Part shown: in pieces, positions 1 to 4,840 of the stretch | How positions within the stretch are numbered: position 1 is the stretch's first letter | Layout of the letters: each line of letters begins with the position of its first letter | Origin: Ignavibacteriota bacterium | Lineage (GTDB): Bacteria > Bacteroidota > Ignavibacteria > Palsa-1295 | Assembly (NCBI GenBank): GCA_025357895.1 | Contig: JANYLL010000134.1 | Coordinates: forward strand, 1 to 5,427 | Length of the DNA: 5,427 nt | Direction: 5' to 3' | The notes under the pieces: model-generated | The model's database searches: none | What the model was told of the DNA's origin: nothing | The model's input: only the letters and a program-made list of their open reading frames with translations | Position numbers and translations under genes: made by a program

Positions 1-355
1 GCCAGCCTTCGAGATTCTCCACAGCAAGGATCGGCGCACCGGCAGTAACTCTGCCGAGGATCGGCACTGAGCTTGTGCGCCTGACACCGCCCGATGACAT
101 CGAGGGGCGCGCTACCATCAGCGAACGTGATAGCCCTGTACCGCCGCGGACGAGGAAGCCTTTTTTAATAAGCGCTTCAAGATGTTTACGAACTCCGAAC
201 GTTGAAGAAACGCCCAGAAATTCGGTGATCTCGGCAACTGACGGGGGATAGCCGGAGATGTCGATGAACTCCTCAACAAAGTCCAGTACCTTGGATTGCT
301 GGGCGGGAAGCGCCTCGCGCATAGGGATGGTTTCGTATTTAGGTTCTGCGTACAT
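1..355 (-). CDS. lexA: LexA repressor, N-terminal part (3' end cut by window edge)
   Basis: This is the SOS-response repressor LexA, which binds operators as a dimer and cleaves itself when RecA is activated. The visible 118 residues hold the winged-helix DNA-binding domain (about residues 20-75, with PPSVAEITEFLGVSS in the recognition region and KHLEALIKKGFL after it). The linker follows, then the start of the S24 peptidase domain with VPILGRVTAGAPILAVENLEG (residues 97-117). The self-cleavage Ala-Gly is A105-G106. The catalytic Ser and Lys lie beyond the window, so activity cannot be judged. The ATG at 355 has an in-frame TAA five codons upstream. Met12 (codon at 322-320, MREALPAQQ) matches the usual LexA N-terminus better and could be the true start. 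G+C is high here, unlike the rest of the window. Confidence 0.93.
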   Translation of the reverse strand, partial: MYAEPKYETIPMREALPAQQSKVLDFVEEFIDISGYPPSVAEITEFLGVSSTFGVRKHLEALIKKGFLVRGGTGLSRSLMVARPSMSSGGVRRTSSVPILGRVTAGAPILAVENLEGW

Positions 356-390
356 ATTCGTATCTTTTTATAAATCAATAACTTATTGCC

Positions 391-591
391 TTAGAATGTG
401 CTGCCGTTGGCAATTTCGGTAGCATAGGTGCCCATAAGAGCACGTACCAATATAAGCACTTTTTTCCGGCTTCGTTTAAAAAGCGAAATTTTAGGAAGTC
501 GGTCGTCAATAGTCGATATATCAAAGTGGGAATAATATTTATTAACTTCATTGTGAACTAGCGAAAGTGTTCTGAACTTGCAGACCTTCAT
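391..591 (-). CDS. Doubtful 66-aa ORF upstream of lexA
   Basis: This small ORF runs in the same direction as lexA and ends 35 bp before its start. The product would be basic and soluble (FKRSRKKVLILVRALMG in the second half), with no signal peptide and no motif I recognise. It lies downstream of a TAnnTTTG-like element on the same strand (689-696), so it is probably transcribed as lexA leader. Its composition does not stand out from non-coding sequence. It may be an upstream leader ORF or chance. I list it only because nothing else explains this stretch. Confidence 0.2.
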   Translation of the reverse strand: MKVCKFRTLSLVHNEVNKYYSHFDISTIDDRLPKISLFKRSRKKVLILVRALMGTYATEIANGSTF

Positions 592-688
592 GTCATCGCA
601 ATCAGAGATCTTTTTAGCGAAAAGAAAAGGCGGAAAGAGGCATTGTTCTTTACACTGTATATAAAAGTCTTGCTCGGCATAACAGCTT

Positions 689-696
689 CAAACATA
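689..696 (-). promoter_or_regulatory. Bacteroidota-type -7 element facing lexA
   Basis: Read on the minus strand this is TATGTTTG, an exact match to the TAnnTTTG -7 consensus of the Bacteroidota primary sigma factor. I found no good -33 TTG at the expected distance, so this is a partial promoter match. If used, the lexA leader would be more than 300 nt long and would include the doubtful 66-codon ORF. Confidence 0.35.
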
Positions 697-752
697 TAAA
701 TACACAATCAGAAAAGAGTAAAGTTGTAAAATCCGCCTGCATAGTAAATGCG

Positions 753-760
753 TAATTTTG
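753..760 (+). promoter_or_regulatory. Bacteroidota-type -7 element for the small ORF
   Basis: The sequence TAATTTTG matches TAnnTTTG exactly. Transcription would begin a few bases downstream, giving a leader of roughly 60 nt before the ATG at 830. A TTG at 724-726 is somewhat too far upstream (26-nt spacer) to be an ideal -33 element. Together with the terminator at 1101-1133 it defines a compact transcription unit of about 370 nt. Confidence 0.45.
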
Positions 761-829
761 TATGTCAGAGTTTATTAAGAATTTCGCATCATCCCCGAAC
801 GAATTATTAACTCTATTCTTTACGAACTT

Positions 830-1030
830 ATGGAAACCATCTACGACATATCAGTTAAAGAAGCGCTTGAGCGTCTTTCGCTTCCGACATGTTTTGATGA
901 TAATAAACGTATCGCAGCATATTTTCTGGTAATGGAAAAGGGAAATCTGATCCAGAAAGTAATGGCTGAAAAAGCAGTAGCGCAATATCCGTTAGAAGAA
1001 TTTTTCGCAATGCGTGTGCAGACAGTGTAA
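830..1030 (+). CDS. Small orphan hypothetical protein (66 aa)
   Basis: I do not recognise this protein. The 66 residues look soluble and largely helical: an acidic start (METIYDISVKEALERL), a central DDNKRIAAYFLVMEKG and a lysine/alanine-rich segment before PLEEFFAMRVQTV. There is no signal peptide or membrane segment. The case for a real gene rests on context: a TAnnTTTG element about 70 bp upstream and a strong intrinsic terminator about 70 bp downstream, with nothing else in the unit. The frame is also open upstream of the ATG back to a TAA at 776-778, without another standard start codon. Just before the stop the +1 frame opens and encodes CRQCKKVFFLTS, so a frameshift at the T5 run 1001-1005 may have shortened the protein. 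The transcript could alternatively be a small RNA. Confidence 0.5.
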   Translation: METIYDISVKEALERLSLPTCFDDNKRIAAYFLVMEKGNLIQKVMAEKAVAQYPLEEFFAMRVQTV

Positions 1031-1100
1031 AAAAGTTTTTTTTCTCACGTCACAAAAAAATACCTCCGAAAATCAGAGACAACTTATAGAATACCGATGG

Positions 1101-1133
1101 GACTCCGCTCGTAAGAAGGCGGAGTCTTTTTTT
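1101..1133 (+). terminator. Strong intrinsic terminator after the small ORF
   Basis: A perfect 8-bp GC-rich stem, GACTCCGC (1101-1108) with GCGGAGTC (1119-1126), encloses a 10-nt loop and is followed at once by seven T residues (1127-1133). This is a textbook rho-independent terminator on the plus strand. It closes the small transcription unit and separates it from the T9SS cargo gene. Confidence 0.9.
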
Positions 1134-1207
1134 ATCAAAGAAATAAAATTATATAAAATTTTCTCTCCACTTCCTCCCACCAAAACGCGGAATTATTTCA
1201 TCAAAAA

Positions 1208-1215
1208 TATCTTTG
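1208..1215 (+). promoter_or_regulatory. Bacteroidota-type -7 element for the T9SS cargo gene
   Basis: TATCTTTG matches the TAnnTTTG consensus exactly. It lies about 85 bp before the ATG at 1301 and after the preceding terminator, so it is well placed to drive this gene alone. No clear -33 TTG is visible. The predicted leader contains two long T runs and a hairpin (1265-1282). Confidence 0.55.
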
Positions 1216-1264
1216 TACTTAGTGCATTTATTTTTTTGCTTTTAGTTGTGCATCTTTTTTTTTG

Positions 1265-1282
1265 AATTCGCTCTGGCGAATT
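1265..1282 (+). promoter_or_regulatory. Hairpin in the 5' leader of the T9SS cargo gene
   Basis: AATTCGC (1265-1271) and GCGAATT (1276-1282) form a perfect 7-bp stem with a four-base TCTG loop, 18 nt before the start codon and directly after a run of nine T. It may affect mRNA stability or translation. It is not a terminator because no T run follows it. Confidence 0.35.
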
Positions 1283-1300
1283 ACTGACCTATCTAAGAAG

Positions 1301-1888
1301 ATGAAGATATTGAAATGTTGTTGTCTGTTGGGAGTTCTGTTTTTTGCTTCTGCTGCCTTATCGCAAAGTGCTGAAAAAATTTATTCGATCGCTAATCCTT
1401 ATGGCTCTGCTATGAGGATCGAATCGTTATCGGTAGATGATTCTTCGGATTTTGCGATTGAGTCATTGAAGCCTCTTCCCTTTGATCTTGGCGAATCAGG
1501 CAGGCTTGATTTCAAAGTGAGCATTATTCCTCACGATGGCATCATGCGTACCACTCAGGTTCGTGCAGGGAGCACACCGCTTTATACTATTACTATGTCA
1601 GCTCCGACTACGAGTACCGTAAAGAAAAGCGAAGATCAATATGTCAATCATCCTTCCTATCCAAACCCTGTCAAGGATTTTTGCACGATCAATACCGATA
1701 TTAGCCTATACCCAAATGTGCAGATCGAAGTCCATAATGCCGTTGGAGCAAGTGTAGTAGGTCTTGTCCAGCCTGTAGGGCATAGTTTATCTTTAGATGC
1801 GCGCAACCTTGCAAGCGGCAGATATCATGTCAGTATCACCTCCAATGGTTCGGTGGTTCGGAATGAGGAAATCATCGTGAAGCACTGA
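1301..1888 (+). CDS. Small secreted protein with type IX secretion sorting domain
   Basis: The 195-residue product begins with a Sec signal peptide (MKILKCCCLLGVLFFASAALSQ), so it enters the periplasm. The middle (about 25-105) reads like an Ig-fold of the choice-of-anchor D/ASH kind: RIESLSVDDSSDFAIESL, then LPFDLGESGRLDFKVSIIPHDG. That domain call is by pattern only. The C-terminus (about 117-195) is a type A T9SS sorting domain: YPNP at 120-123, then QIEVHNAVGASV, LDARNLASGRYHVSI and a final IIVKH. Such domains direct the protein across the outer membrane and are usually cleaved as it is released or attached to the surface. The frame is open back to a TTG at 1262, but the ATG at 1301 puts the signal peptide at the N-terminus and is preferred. 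There is no catalytic domain, so it is probably a structural or binding protein. It is transcribed alone and converges on the next gene. Confidence 0.88.
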   Translation: MKILKCCCLLGVLFFASAALSQSAEKIYSIANPYGSAMRIESLSVDDSSDFAIESLKPLPFDLGESGRLDFKVSIIPHDGIMRTTQVRAGSTPLYTITMSAPTTSTVKKSEDQYVNHPSYPNPVKDFCTINTDISLYPNVQIEVHNAVGASVVGLVQPVGHSLSLDARNLASGRYHVSITSNGSVVRNEEIIVKH

Positions 1889-1914
1889 GGGGAAAATATG
1901 AAATCGGAAATATG

Positions 1915-1942
1915 AACTATGAAAAAAAATCGTAGTTTTTTT
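1915..1942 (+). terminator. Terminator between convergent genes
   Basis: AACTATG (1915-1921) pairs with CGTAGTT (1931-1937), seven pairs including one G-U, around an A-rich 9-nt loop. Five further T follow (1938-1942). It ends the T9SS cargo transcript and its T tail runs into the stop codon of the opposing gene (1941-1943). The stem is AT-rich, so it is weaker than the terminator at 1101-1133. Confidence 0.6.
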
Positions 1943-2636
1943 AGAAATTAAACCCGTAACTTACGGTTAATGATGCTCCACTAAAATCTGTGAGGAATAA
2001 TCCTTGTGTACTTTCAACTCCGGGAGAACGGTAGGGAATGATGTAATATTTTATGCTTGCTCCGAAAGTTGTCTTCGGATCGCTGCCAAAGTTTGCACCA
2101 ACTCCAAAAAATCCACCGAAGGTAGTTGTGAATCTCGGATGTAGTAGTGCCGGAAAAAAATCCTGCGAGGCATCTGTAGTTGCAATAAATGCAGGTCCTG
2201 CACCTGCAGTAACGTATGGCCTCAATCCTTCCCCTAAAGCATTGCTTAAAATCCTGTATTGCAGCGAAGCAAAAAGAGGCATGACGTAAATGCGATTGAT
2301 CTTTATTTCATCGCTTAATCCAAATTCTTTCGGTCCCTTTGCAGTGCCGAAATCAAAGGTGATTAAACCACTAACATCTGTAAATAAATTTCTGCGATAA
2401 TATAATCCCAGACCGAATCCGTAATCATTGACAAGGCCTGAAAAGCCAGCTGAATTATTGAGCGCATTCGAGGTTGTGTTATCTTCGAGTAACGGTCTTG
2501 GCGATTGGAAAATAATAGCAGTATCCTTCGGGCTGTTGGTCTTCGGAGTGCCCATGGGAGTTTGAGCAAAGGATATAGCTGAACTGAAAAGTACAGCTAA
2601 GAGAAAGGCAATATGTAAGAATCTGAATCTCATCAT
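1941..2636 (-). CDS. Outer-membrane beta-barrel protein, porin-like family
   Basis: The 231-residue product has a Sec signal peptide (MMRFRFLHIAFLLAVLFSSAISFAQ, cleavage near residue 24-25). A low-complexity linker with Thr, Asn and Pro follows (26-60). The rest is a series of alternating hydrophobic/polar strands typical of small outer-membrane barrels: GFGLGLYYRRNLF, LITFDFGTA, RIYVMPLFASLQYRI, LRPYVTAGAGPAF (139-150), FGGFFGVGANFG, FGASIKYYIIPY and a terminal LTVSYGFNF. The last residue is Phe, the usual barrel-assembly signal. The PYVTAGAG pattern is characteristic of the OMP_b-brl/OmpW-like superfamily. The substrate cannot be read from sequence. Either of the two adjacent ATGs (2636, 2633) could start it. 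It lies 142 bp downstream of rlmI on the same strand, separated by the BIME. Confidence 0.85.
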   Translation of the reverse strand: MMRFRFLHIAFLLAVLFSSAISFAQTPMGTPKTNSPKDTAIIFQSPRPLLEDNTTSNALNNSAGFSGLVNDYGFGLGLYYRRNLFTDVSGLITFDFGTAKGPKEFGLSDEIKINRIYVMPLFASLQYRILSNALGEGLRPYVTAGAGPAFIATTDASQDFFPALLHPRFTTTFGGFFGVGANFGSDPKTTFGASIKYYIIPYRSPGVESTQGLFLTDFSGASLTVSYGFNF

Positions 2637-2645
2637 ATATAATAA

Positions 2646-2658
2646 CCCGCCAAGCGGG
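2646..2658 (-). promoter_or_regulatory. GC hairpin just upstream of the beta-barrel gene start
   Basis: CCCGC and GCGGG form a perfect 5-bp stem with a 3-nt loop, ending 9 nt before the ATG at 2636 on the minus strand. In the mRNA it would sit close to the ribosome landing site and could modulate initiation. The following bases are A/T but not a T run, so it is unlikely to be an efficient terminator. Confidence 0.35.
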
Positions 2659-2660
2659 GT

Positions 2661-2668
2661 GAAAGTTA
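2661..2668 (-). promoter_or_regulatory. Weak -7-like element for the beta-barrel gene
   Basis: On the minus strand this reads TAACTTTC, seven of eight positions of TAnnTTTG. It lies 25 bp before the ATG. With no -33 element visible this is a weak candidate, and the gene may instead be read through from rlmI. Confidence 0.2.
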
Positions 2669-2690
2669 CATTTTACGGTGTCATTCTTCG

Positions 2691-2763
2691 GTAGGCGCAG
2701 GGCTTCAGCGCACGAGAATCTTACATCATGAAACACGTTCGCGGGCTAAAGCCCTGCGCCTAC
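2691..2763. repeat. REP-like palindrome pair (BIME)
   Basis: Two inverted units face each other. The plus-strand unit begins GTAGGCGCAGGGCTTCAGC at 2691 and the minus-strand unit begins GTAGGCGCAGGGCTTTAGC at 2763. The first 15 bases are identical and only one of the first 19 differs. Each unit has an outer GTAG tetranucleotide followed by an imperfect hairpin (GGGCT-TT-AGCCC with flanking CGC/GCG and a bulged A in the minus unit). This is the architecture of REP elements mobilised by REP-associated tyrosine transposases (RAYT, Y1 type). The pair lies between the rlmI stop and the beta-barrel start. Its large cruciform could terminate or protect the rlmI transcript. No transposase gene is in the window. 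Confidence 0.7.
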
Positions 2764-2778
2764 CCATACTATCATAAC

Positions 2779-3954
2779 TCAATGTATTCTTAAAATAAAC
2801 ATTTTTAAATACTCCGTTTCAGGCATCATTGCCAAAACCGGATGATCGGCTCCTGCTCCGCGCTCCTCCAAGATCGTCACGGCTCGTCCGGCTTCTGAAG
2901 CTGCATCACGAATCGCCTCTAAGAATAGCTCTCGCGTAAAATGATGCGAGCACGATGCCGTTCCCAAAATTCCTTCCTGCTTCGTACACTTCATTGCATT
3001 TTTATGCAAAGTAAAGTACGCTTTTTTTGCCGTATTCAGTTCTTTTTTTGATCGCAAAAGTGACGGCGGATCGAGAATGATGGCATCGAATTTCACATTC
3101 GAATCTTTCAGATAATCAAAACAATCTGTTGTTATCGTTTGAATTTTCTCCGAAACTCCGTTTAGTGCTGCATTTGCATTCAAAGACAGCAGAGCTTGTT
3201 CTGAAGCGTCAACGGCAACGACATCTGCACCTTTTGCGGAAGCATTGAGCGCAAAGCCTCCTTCATTACTGAATAAATCAAGAACGGAATCGTTCTGTTT
3301 CACATATCTTGCGAACGCAGTCCGGTTTTCCATCTGATCTAAATAAAATCCGGTTTTCTGACCTTTTAGCAATGATACTGCAAATTTTGTGCCAGCACCG
3401 TCATGAATGACCGTTTCGGTCTCAGAGCCGAAGATCACAGATTCTATTTCAGGAAGTCCTTCAAGTTTACGTAGATGTGATTTATTTTTTTCAATTATCG
3501 CTCGAGGAGAAAAGATATCCTTTAATAAAGATACGATCAGCTCTTTATGAAGTTCCATTCCAGCAGAAGTGATCTGGAAAGTGATGATGTCATTATACTT
3601 TTCGACGATCAGTCCGGGAAGAAAATCACTTTCCCCGTGAATAAGCCGAACGGCATTGCGCTCTTTTAACAAAAGTGCTCTGCGCTCGGCAGCGCGTTCA
3701 ATCCTTGAACGAAAAAAAGCTTCGCCGATCTCTTTTGTTACATCGCGTGTAATTATTCGTGCAGCTATGAGCGAATTCGGATGATAAAAAGCAAGAGCGA
3801 AGGGCTTATTATCAAATTCGCGGAGAAGCCTGACGATCGTTCCGGCAGGAATATCTTTACGGATCTCTATCAATTCATTGCTGAATGCCCAGAGATGCCC
3901 TTTCAAGAGTCTGCGTTCATGTCGGTTACGGATAATAAGATCGGTGTATGGCAT
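2779..3954 (-). CDS. rlmI: 23S rRNA (cytosine-5) methyltransferase, RlmI family
   Basis: This 391-residue SAM-dependent methyltransferase belongs to the RlmI/YccW family. E. coli RlmI (about 396 residues) makes m5C1962 in 23S rRNA. The N-terminal PUA domain (about 5-75) has the GHLWAFSNEL signature. The family stretch HGESDFLPGLIVEKY follows at 106-120. The Rossmann methyltransferase core starts near 195 with GQKTGFYLDQMENR (198-211). The SAM motif I is VLDLFSNEGGFAL (224-236), the acidic motif is VVAVDAS, and motif IV is LDPPSL (294-299). The motif VI catalytic cysteine is C335 in TASCSHH. The C-terminus ends DHPV...PETEYLKMFILRI, as in RlmI. All expected residues are present, so it should be active. 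An in-frame TAA lies one codon before the ATG, fixing the start. The exact target base is inferred from the family. Confidence 0.93.
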   Translation of the reverse strand: MPYTDLIIRNRHERRLLKGHLWAFSNELIEIRKDIPAGTIVRLLREFDNKPFALAFYHPNSLIAARIITRDVTKEIGEAFFRSRIERAAERRALLLKERNAVRLIHGESDFLPGLIVEKYNDIITFQITSAGMELHKELIVSLLKDIFSPRAIIEKNKSHLRKLEGLPEIESVIFGSETETVIHDGAGTKFAVSLLKGQKTGFYLDQMENRTAFARYVKQNDSVLDLFSNEGGFALNASAKGADVVAVDASEQALLSLNANAALNGVSEKIQTITTDCFDYLKDSNVKFDAIILDPPSLLRSKKELNTAKKAYFTLHKNAMKCTKQEGILGTASCSHHFTRELFLEAIRDAASEAGRAVTILEERGAGADHPVLAMMPETEYLKMFILRIH

Positions 3955-4021
3955 TAGTTAAGAATCCTCATTGTTATAATTTGCGTACCATTGGAACACC
4001 ATTATACATTAACACGTTAAA
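3955..4021. promoter_or_regulatory. Divergent promoter region rlmI / lipoprotein array
   Basis: This 67-bp AT-rich gap separates two divergent starts. On the plus strand TATAAT is followed by TTG (3975-3983), close to the TAnnTTTG pattern but with one extra spacer base. On the minus strand TATAAT occurs at 4006-4001. An inverted repeat TTAAC-AC-GTTAA (4009-4020) abuts the lipoprotein start and might be an operator. No clear -35/-33 element is seen for either direction. Confidence 0.4.
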
Positions 4022-4570
4022 ATGCTTATGAAAACAACCAAACACTATAGCCCCGTCTTTCCTTCTCTCCTTTTGCTTGTCTGTCTGATAGTATCATGTA
4101 AACAGGTAAACCAAGCGATCAGTAATCTTTTGACGTTTAGCATTACTAAGGATGCTCCGGATATTCCGATTCCTGCTCTCACGCCTGTTGGAATAACTTT
4201 TGCGCCGCCGGGTGTACCGGTTGGTATCGATAGCGCTGACCTTGCAAAGCAAAAAACTTCGTTATCTCTTGTAAGAACATTAAAACTTACCGGTATGACA
4301 ATTGCCATCGACGACAGTATCGCATACCCACGTACCAATATTGATACGATGACCATCTCAGTTGGTACAAGCCAGCAAAGTAAAGTCCTGCTCGCTACTT
4401 ATATCGGAACGGGTGACCAAAAGATACTTACTGAGGCTGATTTTGCACCACAGTTTAAAAATCCGAAGGATAGTTTTTATGTTACCTTTCGTTTGAAGAA
4501 TGCTCCGCCGAAAACGGTGAATCTTTTAACAAGTTATACATTAACATTCAGTGCTAATCCGTTGCAATAG
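4022..4570 (+). CDS. Secreted lipoprotein, first copy of a tandem family
   Basis: The 182-residue product begins with a lipoprotein signal peptide: LLLLVCLIVSC ends in the lipobox I-V-S-C with the lipidated cysteine at residue 26. The start may be Met1 (4022) or Met3 (4028); both keep the signal. After lipidation the chain starts CKQVNQ, so outer-membrane anchoring is likely. The mature part is rich in Thr, Ser and Pro and predicted to be all beta, with DSADLAKQ near 70-76, KLTGMTIAIDDS, DTMTISVG, then ATYIGTG and YTLTFSANPL at the end. No enzyme motif is visible and I cannot name the family. The C-terminal half aligns with the broken copy at 4574-4838 (about 25 of 61 residues identical, ungapped, by eye) and with the lipoprotein at 4841. 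It is the first gene of a closely spaced run. Confidence 0.85.
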   Translation: MLMKTTKHYSPVFPSLLLLVCLIVSCKQVNQAISNLLTFSITKDAPDIPIPALTPVGITFAPPGVPVGIDSADLAKQKTSLSLVRTLKLTGMTIAIDDSIAYPRTNIDTMTISVGTSQQSKVLLATYIGTGDQKILTEADFAPQFKNPKDSFYVTFRLKNAPPKTVNLLTSYTLTFSANPLQ

Positions 4571-4573
4571 TTT

Positions 4574-4838
4574 ATGAGAGAAATTCCCCATATCCCCAGG
4601 CTGCAATATTTTGCATGTTTTTTGTTGATCTGCTAAAGATCAGGGAGCTACAGAACTTACACTCGGAACATACGCGGGAAAAACGAACTCATACAATTTA
4701 AGTGATACAAATTTCGTTTCCTATTTTAAGGATTCCAAGGCAAGGTTCAAAGCAACATTTAAGCTCAATACTGCGCCATCGAAAACTATTACTATTCAGA
4801 CCGATTATACTTTTACATTTATTGCTGATCCTTTATAA
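4574..4838 (+). pseudogene. Broken middle copy of the lipoprotein family
   Basis: The ATG at 4574, 3 nt after the previous stop, opens a 20-codon frame encoding MREIPHIPRLQ followed by a hydrophobic YFACFLLIC, which looks like the start of a lipoprotein signal peptide. It stops at TAA 4634-4636. From 4629 another frame is open for 69 codons to TAA 4836-4838. It encodes SAKDQGATELTLGTYAGK ... FKATFKLNTAPSKT ... YTFTFIADPL, clearly homologous to the C-terminal third of the first lipoprotein (residues about 114-181). Roughly 94 codons of the centre (end of the signal peptide and the N-terminal mature half) are missing and the two pieces are in different frames. The join lies at a small palindrome, GATCT-N5-AGATC (4627-4641). 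The 69-codon C-terminal piece has no stop, which suggests fairly recent damage. Assembly collapse is an alternative. Confidence 0.8.
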
Positions 4839-4840
4839 AC

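Larger units (their letters stand above)
356..829. other. Divergent intergenic region, lexA / small orphan ORF
   Basis: About 470 bases lie between the lexA start and the start of the small plus-strand ORF. Apart from the doubtful ORF at 391-591 I see no gene. The stretch 592-829 is AT-rich and holds two oppositely oriented -7-like elements (689-696 minus, 753-760 plus) about 55 bp apart. A short inverted repeat, GCAT-N5-ATGC (739-751), lies just before the plus-strand element, and a 9-bp palindrome GTTCTGAAC sits at 569-577. None of these matches a known operator well enough to name. Confidence 0.5.

Noticed and set aside
655..670. Possible LexA box (CTGTATATA) upstream of lexA
   Set aside because: Only the left half resembles the E. 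coli operator and the right half lacks ACAG. LexA operators in this lineage are not the E. coli type, so I cannot support it.
762..829. Upstream ATG at 762 (frame beginning MSEFIKNFASS)
   Set aside because: It lies 2 bp after the -7 element, upstream of the expected transcription start, and its frame stops after about 56 codons with no recognisable feature.
1014..1265. 83-codon plus-strand ORF after the small gene
   Set aside because: It starts at a GTG inside the small ORF, runs through the strong terminator and the next promoter region, and its hydrophobic end is simply translated T-rich leader.
1262..1300. Longer TTG start for the T9SS cargo gene
   Set aside because: It would put 13 residues before the signal peptide and lies in a leader hairpin; the ATG at 1301 gives a normal signal peptide.
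2053..2289. Plus-strand ORF inside the beta-barrel gene
   Set aside because: It is the antisense shadow of a well-supported signal-peptide/beta-barrel gene.
4045..4356. Minus-strand ORF inside the first lipoprotein
   Set aside because: It is antisense to a gene supported by lipobox and paralogy, and has no features of its own.
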